From Trebonia sp035571275 (GTDB lineage: Bacteria > Actinomycetota > Actinomycetes > Streptosporangiales > Streptosporangiaceae), in NCBI GenBank assembly GCA_035571275.1, contig DATMKQ010000105.1, positions 21,684 to 85,683 of the forward strand: 64,000 nucleotides of DNA, in the 5' to 3' direction. Of the stretch, positions 57,241 through 64,000 are shown piece by piece. The notes under the pieces were generated by a model. That model was not told where the DNA came from, ran no database searches, and saw only the letters and a list, made by a program, of their open reading frames with translations. Position numbers and translations under genes: made by a program. Positions within the stretch are counted from its first letter, which is position 1, and every line of letters begins with the position of its first letter.

Positions 57241-57902
57241 CGGCGGCTGGTCCTTTCTGGCGGCCCGGCGACCGGCGCGGACTTGTGCCGCTGCGACGTG
57301 CGGTCGTGCACCGCGGACATCAGCAGGCTCACCCGCTGCGCGCGCGGCACATCCCGCGCGGCGGCGGCGAGCCGCCAGCCAACCGCGACGACGACGAGGA
57401 GCGCGCAGCCAACGCCGATCACGAACATCCAGCCGTGCAGCAAGTCGTGGCTCGCGGTGATGCTGTGCAGCCAGGCGACCGGCCAGCTTAGGTACGCGAG
57501 CAGGTGCACCGCGCGCCACACCCGCCTGCTGAGATGGCGGCGCAGCAGGCTGGTCACGACCACCGCGACCGTGATGTCCAGGCTCACGGCGCCGAGCCCG
57601 ACCCAGATCGGCTCGTACGGCGACGCGAGCGGGACGACCACGGCGGTGAGCGGGATGTTCACATAGCTGTCCGTGACGGCGGTCAGCACGTGCAGGCCGA
57701 TGAACACGACGGCGACCAGCGACAGGTTCCTGTGCAGTCCGGTGACGGCGAATCGCGGCAGGCCGGGAAGACGGCCCTGCCTGGTCACCATGATGCCGAG
57801 CAGGACCACCGCCGTCATCAGCAGCAGCGCGACCACGCCGGTGGCGCGGCTCGCGTACCACAGGGCGGTAGAAGAGTTGATTCCGCTCACGTTTTCAAGC
57901 AT
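57237..57902 (-). CDS. Ferric-reductase-like transmembrane (cytochrome b-type) protein
   Basis: 221 residues with about six helices. Histidines placed for bis-His haem ligation are visible in VTGLHRNLSLVAVVFIGLHVLTAVTDSY and VWRAVHLLAYLSWPVAWLHSITASHDLLHGW. This fits the ferric reductase-like transmembrane domain (PF01794) shared by FRE, NOX and MsrQ/YedZ. The C-terminal ~40 residues are basic and polar (cytoplasmic). It is the first gene of a three-gene operon with the NuoF-like flavoprotein and ferredoxin, so it may be the membrane anchor and electron exit to an extracytoplasmic acceptor. Confidence 0.82.
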   Translation of the reverse strand: MLENVSGINSSTALWYASRATGVVALLLMTAVVLLGIMVTRQGRLPGLPRFAVTGLHRNLSLVAVVFIGLHVLTAVTDSYVNIPLTAVVVPLASPYEPIWVGLGAVSLDITVAVVVTSLLRRHLSRRVWRAVHLLAYLSWPVAWLHSITASHDLLHGWMFVIGVGCALLVVVAVGWRLAAAARDVPRAQRVSLLMSAVHDRTSQRHKSAPVAGPPERTSRR

Positions 57903-58109
57903 CGGTCATGAAACGCAGCGGCGCATACAGGGCCGCTATGAACTGGCTCTGAGCCGGCTGACCGGCCGGACCGCCACGGCTGCTTCCCCCCGGCCTCACC
58001 AACGGTGTCTCTCGGGAGGTACCTGCTCATAGCGCTCATATGGCAGCATCGTCGCGGTAGCTTCCAGTTTGGTAACGGTCAACGGCTCACGCGATCACGG
58101 AAGATGCAC

Positions 58110-58135
58110 GTTGATCCGATGGTTAACATCAACGA
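58110..58135. promoter_or_regulatory. Inverted repeat CGTTGAT-N12-ATCAACG upstream of the glucosylglycerate hydrolase gene
   Basis: Perfect seven-base arms at 58110-58116 and 58129-58135, ending 30 bases before the ATG at 58166. The position suits a repressor operator over or just after the promoter. It lies in the 263-base spacer between divergent genes; the remainder holds no gene. Confidence 0.45.
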
Positions 58136-58165
58136 GATGCTTGGAAACTTGGTTGTAACAAAGAG

Positions 58166-59500
58166 ATGACTGGGTCACTAACACTGGCCGCTCGTGCGGC
58201 CTACATATTGCGCGACAACAGCACCGGTTTGATCACGAAGGCTGCCCCGAGACTGTACCCGCACCAGTGGAGCTGGGACGCCGCGTTCAACGCGATCGGT
58301 CTGGCCACCATCGACCTGCCGCGGGCGCGGCAGGAACTTGACTCGCTCTTCGCCGGGCAGTGGCGTAACGGGATGGTGCCGCACATCGTCTTCGATCCGA
58401 CGTCGGACGGTTACTGGCCGGGTCCTGCCGTATGGGAGTGCGCCAGGTTCAACGAGGACGCCACGATGTACCCGGCGACCAGCGGGATCTGCGACCCGCC
58501 CGTGCACGCGGTCGCGGTCGACGCGATCCTGCGGGTGGCGACCGCGACCGGCGGCCGGGAACTCGAGCTGACCACGGGCTGGGCCGCGCACCTCTATCCC
58601 AGGCTGCTCGCCTGGCACCGCTTTCTGGCGCGCGACCGGGTGGATAAGTCGACCGGCTTGATGACGCTGTTCCACGGCTGGGAAAGCGGCACGGACAACT
58701 CCCCGCGCTGGGACGTTCCGTATGCCAACGTCGTGGTGGGCGCCGACCTGCCCGCCTACGTGCGGCGGGACAAGGCACACGTGTCCGACGCGGCGCAGCG
58801 CCCGACCGACGGGGAGTACGACCGCTACGTATGGCTGGTTGAGGAGGCCAAGCGAGCCGGTTACGACGCCGGCCTGCTGCGCGAGTCCGGCAGCTTCCAG
58901 GTCGGCGACGTGCTGTTCACCGCGATCTTCGCCGCGGCGAACGACCTGCTCGCCAAGCTGGCCGACGCGCTGCGGAAACCGGACGACGCCGCGGAGCTTC
59001 GTGACTATGCCGCCCAGGCCAGGGCGGCAGTTTTCTGCCACGTCGACGAGGCGTCGGGCCTAGCCGCCGACGTCGACCTGCGCACCGGTGCGTGGCTGCG
59101 GACCGAGACGATCGCCGGGTTCGCGCCGCTGATCGCGGGCGGCATGCCCGGATATCAACGACAGCGCCTCGTCTCGCTGCTGACCGGCCCGCGGTGGGCC
59201 GGTCATCCCGCGCTGCGCTGGGCACTGCCGCCAAGCACCAGTCCGTGTTCGGCGGAGTTCAACGCCGCATGCTACTGGCGCGGGCCGGTATGGCCGTTCT
59301 TCACCTGGCTGCTCTGCTGGGCGCTGCGCCGGGACGGCGAGGCTGCCGTCGCGTCCGGCTTCAAGTCGGGCACGCTCAAGCAACTCGGCGACGGCACGTT
59401 CGCCGAGTACTACCACCCCATGACGGGGGCGCCTCTTGGCAGCCTCAACCAGTCCTGGACAACCGCGGTCGCGCTGGACTGGCTGCTCGGCGCCGAGTAG
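58166..59500 (+). CDS. ggh: Glucosylglycerate hydrolase (GH63-like)
   Basis: 444 residues, the size of mycobacterial glucosylglycerate hydrolase and the related bacterial mannosylglycerate hydrolase. (alpha/alpha)6-barrel signatures are LYPHQWSWDAAFNAIGLATID, WECARFNEDATMYPATSG and FHGWESGTDNSPRWD, whose Asp (D177) corresponds to the catalytic acid; E414 in GTFAEYYHPMTG is the likely base. NQSWTTAVALDWLL closes the fold. It splits 2-O-alpha-glucosylglycerate (or the mannosyl analogue), an osmolyte used under nitrogen limitation, to sugar and glycerate. It ends one base before the convergent substrate-binding protein gene ends. Confidence 0.85.
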   Translation: MTGSLTLAARAAYILRDNSTGLITKAAPRLYPHQWSWDAAFNAIGLATIDLPRARQELDSLFAGQWRNGMVPHIVFDPTSDGYWPGPAVWECARFNEDATMYPATSGICDPPVHAVAVDAILRVATATGGRELELTTGWAAHLYPRLLAWHRFLARDRVDKSTGLMTLFHGWESGTDNSPRWDVPYANVVVGADLPAYVRRDKAHVSDAAQRPTDGEYDRYVWLVEEAKRAGYDAGLLRESGSFQVGDVLFTAIFAAANDLLAKLADALRKPDDAAELRDYAAQARAAVFCHVDEASGLAADVDLRTGAWLRTETIAGFAPLIAGGMPGYQRQRLVSLLTGPRWAGHPALRWALPPSTSPCSAEFNAACYWRGPVWPFFTWLLCWALRRDGEAAVASGFKSGTLKQLGDGTFAEYYHPMTGAPLGSLNQSWTTAVALDWLLGAE

Positions 59501-60496
59501 TCACGAGCTGACCAACGATTTGACCAGGCTGCCGCTTTGGACCTCGCTGGTGTACTTTTCGTCGAGCAGGCCCAGGCGGAGCATGACGTCGGCGACCCGC
59601 TGGATGCGGTCCTGGTTCACCGGGCCCGTCGGAAAGCCGGGCAGCGCCATGACCGCGGTCACCTCGTGCGGTAGCGCGTCGGACTTGCTGATAGCCGCCT
59701 CGACGAGGCCCGGGTTAGTCTCGGCGAGGGCCTGGCCCTGTTCGATTGCCCACACGAACGCGGCCGCGGCGTCGCGGTGATCGCTCACCCAGGCCCGCGT
59801 GACGACGTACCCGTCGATGGGGAAGTCCGTGGTCGCGCCCTGGTCGAGGTCGGCGAGCACCTGCACGCCATAGTCCTCTTCCGCGATCGTCACGTAGGGC
59901 TCGGCGAGGAACGCCGCGCTCCAGGTGCCTGCCTGGAGCCGACCCGGCATCGCGGGAAAGCCAGCCGGGTCCGTGACGAGATCAACCTTCTTCGGTGAGA
60001 TCCCGTTCTCCTCGAGCAGCTCGCCGATTAGCAGCGTTCCGATGCTATTCGTCCCGTTGACGCCTATCTTTTTGCCGACCAGCTCGGGAACCGTCTTGAT
60101 CGGCGAGCGCGAGGTGGTGACCAGCACGCGGGTATCCGCCCCTAGCGTCGAGGCCTCGGCCAGGATCTGGAACCTGGCGCTGCCGGCCTGCGCCGTAATG
60201 TACGGCACGTAACTCCCGGCACCCACGTCGACGTCGCCCTTGAGCTGCGCGGCGATCACGGCACTGCTGCTGGCTATCTTCTCGATGATCACGTGCAGCC
60301 CCTCGCGGGCGAACAGGCCGTCGTCCTGCGCGATGTACAGGCCGGCGAGGTCGTCCGACGGCAACGCGGCGACCGTGATGGTCGCACCGTCTCCCTGCGG
60401 CGGCGCGGCGACTTTCGAGGTTGCGCACCCGGCGGCCATAACCATGATGATTGCCGCCCCGACAAACGGCGCAGCACGAAAAACCCAAGCCCCCAT
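59501..60496 (-). CDS. ABC transporter substrate-binding lipoprotein (SsuA/THI5/NMT1-like)
   Basis: 331 residues from the ATG at 60496, chosen because GGGGGGA precedes it. A signal peptide ends in MAAGC (lipobox), placing a lipoylated Cys near residue 23. The body is a type 2 periplasmic-binding protein: TITVAALPSDDLAGLYIAQDDGLFAREGLHVIIEKIASSS, DVDVGAGSYVPYITAQAGS, PELVGKKIGVNGTNS and DLVTDPAGFPAMPGRLQAGTWSAAFLAEPY. Relatives carry sulfonates, taurine or thiamine precursors. No permease or ATPase gene lies beside it, so it is an orphan binding protein. It ends adjacent to the glucosylglycerate hydrolase gene. Confidence 0.85.
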   Translation of the reverse strand: MGAWVFRAAPFVGAAIIMVMAAGCATSKVAAPPQGDGATITVAALPSDDLAGLYIAQDDGLFAREGLHVIIEKIASSSAVIAAQLKGDVDVGAGSYVPYITAQAGSARFQILAEASTLGADTRVLVTTSRSPIKTVPELVGKKIGVNGTNSIGTLLIGELLEENGISPKKVDLVTDPAGFPAMPGRLQAGTWSAAFLAEPYVTIAEEDYGVQVLADLDQGATTDFPIDGYVVTRAWVSDHRDAAAAFVWAIEQGQALAETNPGLVEAAISKSDALPHEVTAVMALPGFPTGPVNQDRIQRVADVMLRLGLLDEKYTSEVQSGSLVKSLVSS

Positions 60497-60663
60497 CGTC
60501 CCCCCAGGACACAACGCGCCTGCTCACGGCGATTTTTAAGACGACCGACGAGCTCCCCTTAACCCTCACCCTCACTCGGCAATCCGTACGCTACTACTGA
60601 TTGCTGGAAGAGTCAGTAAATTTCGTTGAATGAGTATTTGTATTGATATATTTCCATGAATTC

Positions 60664-60686
60664 GTCACAGACGATAACTATGTGAC
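60664..60686. promoter_or_regulatory. Inverted repeat GTCACA-N11-TGTGAC upstream of the substrate-binding protein gene
   Basis: Six-base arms at 60664-60669 and 60681-60686 in an AT-rich stretch (about 60597-60700), 170 bases upstream of the 60496 start. It may be a regulator site or part of the ApbE gene 3' end structure, as that gene ends at 60739 on the same strand. Weak evidence. Confidence 0.3.
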
Positions 60687-60738
60687 TTAAGGGAAAATAG
60701 GAAGATGGCGCTTGGCGGGTCTATTTGGCGGATGGCCG

Positions 60739-61710
60739 CTAGCCGGCTTCGGCGGGCCAGCCGGAGATCGTGTGGACCGTGCCGTCGGGCTCGACCAGGC
60801 GCGCGGGGAGGCGGAGGCCAGCCAGCCAGCCGGGGGCCTGGCGCCCCCTGATGACAGCGGCGGTCGCGGCGGTATTGGCGTCCGCGCAGGTGGCGGCGGC
60901 CACGGAGACCGTGCGCCACACCGTGGCGGCAGGCAGGCAGGTGCGCGGGTCAACGATGTGGTGCAGCACGTCGCCGCCGCGCTGCCAGCGACGGGCGGCG
61001 GTGGACGAGGTGGCCAGGCCGCCATCGCGGATGGCGACCACCGTGCTCGGTCCGCGGGGTGGCTCGTCGGGCATGGCGGTCAGGTCCTGAACCCGGATGC
61101 GCCAGCCGCCCGCGGGCGGCTCTCCGGCCACCGACGTGTCGCCGCCCAGGCTGACGAGCACACCACAGCCGAGCCGGTCGGCGATCCGCGAGGCGGACCG
61201 GTCCGCGGCCCACCCCTTGACCGTCGCGCCGAGGTCGAGCTGGACTCCGGCCGGCACTGTCAGTCGGCGGGATTCGGCGTCCAGGCGGATGGAGCGCCAG
61301 CCGGGGATCGTGCGGACCCGAACAGGAACGGCCGGGCCGCTGGCCGCCATCTGGCCGAAGTCTCTGTCGTAGCCGAGCGAGGAGAGCACGCTGCCCACCG
61401 TCGGGTCCACGTCCCCGTCGGTGAGGCTGGCCGCGCGAAGCGCGACGGCGATGGCGTCGGCGAGCAGCGGGCTGACCGTGATCGTGACCGGGCCGGTCGC
61501 CGCGTGCGCCGCGGTGGCGATGGCGGTCAGTTCCGAGTCCGGGCGGAACCTGCTGCCCGCCAGGTCGAGCTCGGCGAGATCGTCTTCCAGCAGCTTCCTG
61601 GCCGCGCCGAGTCGTCCCGCGTCGGTGACCGCGAGCTGGATGAGCATGCCAAGCGCGGGCCAGGCGGCGAACGCCGCCGGATCGACATCCGCGACCCGTG
61701 GAGAGATCAC
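60739..61710 (-). CDS. apbE: FAD:protein FMN transferase (ApbE family)
   Basis: 323 residues from a GTG that overlaps the upstream stop by four bases. ApbE signatures are PALGMLIQLAVTD near the start, ELTAIATAA, DPTVGSVLSSLGYDRDF, LDLGATVKGWAADRSASRI (the D-x-GA-x-x-KG-x-A motif), LVSLGGDTSVAG and HHIVDPRTCLPA (Mg site). The enzyme links FMN covalently to a Thr/Ser of extracytoplasmic flavoproteins. No lipobox or signal peptide is seen, unlike many secreted ApbE proteins. No FMN-binding (Thr-flavinylated) target is encoded within the window; the nearest electron-transfer genes are 3 kb away. Confidence 0.9.
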   Translation of the reverse strand: MISPRVADVDPAAFAAWPALGMLIQLAVTDAGRLGAARKLLEDDLAELDLAGSRFRPDSELTAIATAAHAATGPVTITVSPLLADAIAVALRAASLTDGDVDPTVGSVLSSLGYDRDFGQMAASGPAVPVRVRTIPGWRSIRLDAESRRLTVPAGVQLDLGATVKGWAADRSASRIADRLGCGVLVSLGGDTSVAGEPPAGGWRIRVQDLTAMPDEPPRGPSTVVAIRDGGLATSSTAARRWQRGGDVLHHIVDPRTCLPAATVWRTVSVAAATCADANTAATAAVIRGRQAPGWLAGLRLPARLVEPDGTVHTISGWPAEAG

Positions 61711-62147
61711 CAGCTTGAGGTGCCGCCAGAGGTAACCTGCCCGCCGCCGCCCGACTGGACCGGGTTGTTCGCGGGCGCTTGCAGGTTGCTCGAGCTGTTC
61801 GAGGAGTTAGAGGAGTTCGAGGAGTTCGAGTTCGTCGAGCCGGAACTGGAGGAGTTCGAGCCGGCCGAACTGGACGAGCCGGAGCCAGCAGAGCCGGTGC
61901 CCTTTGATGCCGTGCCGGTAGCCGCGGACTTGCCCGGGTGAGTAACCGCCGCATGGGTCGAACCGGGCAGCGATATGGCGACCACGCCGGCCGCCGCCAC
62001 GCTCGCGAAGCCCACCGTGGCGGTCGTCGCGTTCAGCCGCCGCCTGCCGCGTTCCCGCTCGGCGACGGCGTTGGAGACGTCACGCCCGCGGCTGGTCCGC
62101 GCCCCGCGGTCGCGCGGCGATCCGTCGCGGAAGTCCGGGCTAGTCAT
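61707..62147 (-). CDS. Ser/Asn/Gly-rich single-pass membrane protein upstream of apbE
   Basis: 146 residues: a charged N-terminus (DRGARTSRGRDVSNAVAERERGRRRL), one helix (TTATVGFASVAAAGVVAISL), then a Ser/Asn/Gly-rich extracellular tail including SNSSNSSNSSNSSSN, coded by GAG-TTC-type short repeats, and a GGGGQVTSGGTSSW end. It has no recognisable domain, in particular no FMN-binding Thr motif. The overlapping GTGA joins it to apbE, so the two are co-expressed. It may be an anchor or a spacer for the flavin transferase, or unrelated. Confidence 0.6.
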   Translation of the reverse strand: MTSPDFRDGSPRDRGARTSRGRDVSNAVAERERGRRRLNATTATVGFASVAAAGVVAISLPGSTHAAVTHPGKSAATGTASKGTGSAGSGSSSSAGSNSSSSGSTNSNSSNSSNSSNSSSNLQAPANNPVQSGGGGQVTSGGTSSW

Positions 62148-62264
62148 TCTGTCAGTGTGGCACATCCACTTGCAGGGGTCGTATACGTAACTTCTCAGGA
62201 TGCTCTGATTATGGGCGGGGTTAGCACCCTTTGCGCCCGGGTGCGGAACTGGGATCATTGGCGG

Positions 62265-64000
62265 ATGAGCGATGCTGCTTCGACTGCCTCCTTCCGCGCG
62301 GCCCGTGACCTGCTGCTGCGTCACCGAGAGGACTACGGCGCCGCCCGCGCCTCGTTCGCGTGGCCGGAACTTGAGCAGTTCAACTGGGCGCTCGACTGGT
62401 TCGACGTGATCGCCGCCGAGCACCCGGAAAGAACGGCGCTGCGCGTGGTCAGCGAAGAGGGTCTGTCGCAAGGGACAACCCCCCTTTCACCCCCCGGAAA
62501 AGCGAGGGGGGACGAGTCGGTGAGCTACGCGGAGATGGCGGCGCGTTCCGCGCGGGCAGCGAACTGGCTGCGCGGGCTCGGCGTGCGGCGCGGCGACCGG
62601 ATGCTGCTGATGCTCGGCAACATCGTGCCGTTGTGGGAGGTCATGCTCGCGGCGATGAAGCTCGGCGCGGTGGTCATCCCGGCGTCGACGCTGCTCCAGC
62701 CGGCGGACCTCGCCGACCGCATCGAGCGGGGCGGGGTCGCGCACGTGGTGGCGGAAGCGGACCAGGTGCCGAGGTTCGATGGCCTGCCGGGCGGCTGGAC
62801 CCGGGTCGTCGTAGGCGACGCGGCGGGCTGGCACGCGTACGCGGACTCGGCGGCCGCGCCGGCTGAGTTCACGCCGGAAGGCGTGGGCGGGCTGGGCGGG
62901 GCGGGCGGGCGGGGCGGGGTGGGCGGGATGACAAGGGCCTCCGATCCGCTGCTGCTCTACTTCACCTCAGGAACGACGTCCAAGCCCAAGCTCGTGGGGC
63001 ACACCCAGGTCAGCTACCCCGTGGGGCACCTGTCGACGATGTACTGGATCGGCATCCAGCCGGGCGACGTGCACCTGAACATCTCCTCCCCTGGATGGGC
63101 CAAGCACGCCTGGTCCAACCTGTTCGCCCCGTGGAACGCGCAGGCCACGGTGCTGATACTCAACCAGTCGCGGTTCAACGCGGCGGGCCTGCTGCGAGCG
63201 CTCGGCGACTGCGCCGTGACCACGTTCTGCGCGCCGCCGACGGTCTGGCGGATGCTCATCCAGGCCGACCTGGCCGCGGCGGACGTTGCCGCGATGCGCG
63301 AGTGCGTGGCGGCCGGCGAGCCGCTGAACCCGGAGGTGATCGACCGGGTCCGCACGGCCTGGGGCATCACGGTGCGGGACGGCTTCGGACAGACGGAGAC
63401 GACCGCGCAGGTCGGCAACTCCCCCGGGCAGCCGGTCAAGCCGGGCTCGATGGGCCGGCCGCTGCCCGGGTACCCGGTCGTTCTCGTCGACCCGCTCACC
63501 GGCATCCCGGGGAAGGACGGCGAGATCTGCCTGGACCTGACCAGCCGCCCGCTAGGGCTGATGACCGGCTACCTGTACGACGCCGAGCGGGACGCCGAGG
63601 CGATGAGCGGCGGGTACTACCACACGGGCGACGTCGCGACCTCCGACGCCGACGGCTACATCACCTATGTCGGTCGCACGGATGACGTGTTCAAGGCCTC
63701 CGACTACCGGATCTCCCCGTTCGAGCTGGAAAGCGTGCTCATCGAGCACGAGGCCGTCGCAGAGGCGGCGGTCGTGCCCTCGCCGGACCCGGTCCGGCTC
63801 GCGGTGCCGAAGGCCTACGTGCTGCTCGCCGCGGGCGCCACGGCAGGCCCCGAACTCGCCAGGGACATCATGGCATTTTGCCGCGAACGGGTGGCGCCCT
63901 ATAAGCGGATCCGCCGGATCGAGTTCGCCGACCTGCCCAAGACGATCTCCGGCAAGATCCGCCGGGTCGAACTGCGCGAGGCCGAGACCGAAGCCCGTGA
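62265..64000 (+). CDS. Acyl-CoA synthetase / AMP-binding protein (partial, runs off the right edge)
   Basis: 578 complete codons from the ATG at 62265 to the window end, with no stop. The product opens MSDAASTASFRAARDLLLRH. AMP-binding motifs are LLYFTSGTTSKPKLVGHTQ (A3), RDGFGQTETTAQVG (A5), GYYHTGDVATSDADGYITYVGRTDDVFKASDYRISPFELES (A7/A8) and the A10 lysine in KTISGKIRRVELRE. It should make an acyl-CoA, probably of medium-chain or aromatic acids (acetyl-CoA-synthetase-like class). Two oddities: a ~15-residue insert (TTPLSPPGKARGDE) made by a G/C-run element at 62472-62513, and a Gly-rich linker with a long G-run tract at 62885-62927. Confidence 0.9.
   Translation, partial: MSDAASTASFRAARDLLLRHREDYGAARASFAWPELEQFNWALDWFDVIAAEHPERTALRVVSEEGLSQGTTPLSPPGKARGDESVSYAEMAARSARAANWLRGLGVRRGDRMLLMLGNIVPLWEVMLAAMKLGAVVIPASTLLQPADLADRIERGGVAHVVAEADQVPRFDGLPGGWTRVVVGDAAGWHAYADSAAAPAEFTPEGVGGLGGAGGRGGVGGMTRASDPLLLYFTSGTTSKPKLVGHTQVSYPVGHLSTMYWIGIQPGDVHLNISSPGWAKHAWSNLFAPWNAQATVLILNQSRFNAAGLLRALGDCAVTTFCAPPTVWRMLIQADLAAADVAAMRECVAAGEPLNPEVIDRVRTAWGITVRDGFGQTETTAQVGNSPGQPVKPGSMGRPLPGYPVVLVDPLTGIPGKDGEICLDLTSRPLGLMTGYLYDAERDAEAMSGGYYHTGDVATSDADGYITYVGRTDDVFKASDYRISPFELESVLIEHEAVAEAAVVPSPDPVRLAVPKAYVLLAAGATAGPELARDIMAFCRERVAPYKRIRRIEFADLPKTISGKIRRVELREAETEAR
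62472..62513. repeat. G/C-run hairpin element inside the acyl-CoA synthetase (copy 3)
   Basis: GGGACAACCCCCCTTTCAC, then CCCCCCGGAAAAGCGAGGGGGG and AC. The right half, GGAAAAGCGAGGGG (62496-62509), is identical to the core at 37239-37252; the left half resembles the minus-strand sequence at 27271-27300. C-run and G-run arms fold around an A-rich loop. The insert keeps the frame, coding for TTPLSPPGKARGDE, which is absent from the family consensus that I know. Confidence 0.65.
62885..62927 (+). other. G-run tract (potential G-quadruplex) in the acyl-CoA synthetase linker
   Basis: At least seven runs of three or four G separated by one or two bases (GGGCGGGCTGGGCGGGGCGG and onwards). It encodes a Gly-rich loop GGLGGAGGRGGVGG between the N-terminal part and the SGTTSKPK motif. 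Such a tract could form a quadruplex on the coding strand. Confidence 0.55.

Noticed and set aside
1..64000. Search for tRNA, rRNA, insertion sequences, prophage or attachment sites
   Set aside because: No cloverleaf with a GTTCGANTC arm, no rRNA-like conserved stretch, no transposase or integrase motif and no terminal inverted-repeat pair with target duplication was recognised by eye.

Overview
The window is very GC-rich DNA (about 70% by eye) with strong G/C preference at third codon positions, frequent GTG/TTG starts and many 4-base stop/start overlaps. A full-length AfsR/SARP-type regulator, an Rv1747-like FHA-ABC exporter, LmeA-like (DUF2993) proteins, a glucosylglycerate hydrolase, a deazaflavin-type (Ddn) oxidoreductase and a CtaG-type oxidase assembly factor all point to an actinomycete chromosome, most likely a filamentous, soil-type lineage. 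I see no rRNA, tRNA, CRISPR array, phage genes or insertion sequence. The coding strand flips often, as is usual for core and semi-core chromosome.

Layout: (1) 1-5.1 kb: end of a glutamine synthetase-family gene with an SDR oxidoreductase, then serA and a 978-residue AfsR/SARP regulator on the other strand. (2) 5.1-5.8 kb: gene-free stretch with two strong inverted repeats. (3) 5.8-12.7 kb: a six-gene envelope redox block (two DUF929 thioredoxin-fold proteins, VKOR, a membrane-Sco fusion, a lipoprotein, CtaG), probably for disulfide formation and copper/oxidase assembly. (4) 12.8-19.7 kb: DMT transporter, winged-helix regulator, gamma-carbonic anhydrase-like protein, DinG/XPD helicase, a free-standing AlaRS catalytic-domain protein and a TetR regulator. 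(5) 19.7-25.6 kb: minus-strand catabolic set (Ddn-like reductase, carboxylesterase, class II aldolase, class III aminotransferase, FGGY kinase) with a 20-bp perfect inverted repeat and a 17-bp tandem repeat between genes. (6) 25.7-31.8 kb: pentapeptide-repeat protein, then MFS exporter, M19 dipeptidase, MurL and MurD2-like genes, i.e. the alternative L-Glu-then-epimerise route to muropeptide D-Glu. (7) 32-40.3 kb: FHA-FHA-ABC exporter divergent from two LmeA-like paralogues, AdhP, HIT protein, UbiE-like methyltransferase and UbiA-like membrane protein. (8) 40.3-48.2 kb: GC-rich repeat patch, multidomain PP2C phosphatase/anti-sigma-type kinase, glmS with a 92-residue companion behind a 24-bp palindrome, a nickel transporter behind a Nur-box-like site, and a membrane diguanylate cyclase. 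(9) 48.5-55.1 kb: MFS, sedolisin (S53) protease, pirin, TetR plus DHA2-type MFS. (10) 55.7-64 kb: ferredoxin/NuoF-like/ferric-reductase-like electron-transfer operon, glucosylglycerate hydrolase, orphan substrate-binding lipoprotein, ApbE flavin transferase with a Ser/Asn-rich membrane protein, and the start of an acyl-CoA synthetase that runs off the window.

Most notable: the MurL-MurD2 pair; the Nur-like box at the nickel transporter; a short G/C-run hairpin element present in an intergenic region and, in frame, inside two coding sequences (murD2 and the acyl-CoA synthetase); the stand-alone AlaRS-like protein; the paired DUF929/VKOR/Sco block; and the NuoF-like protein that lacks one canonical cluster cysteine. 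Functions rest on motif recognition by eye; no database search was run.
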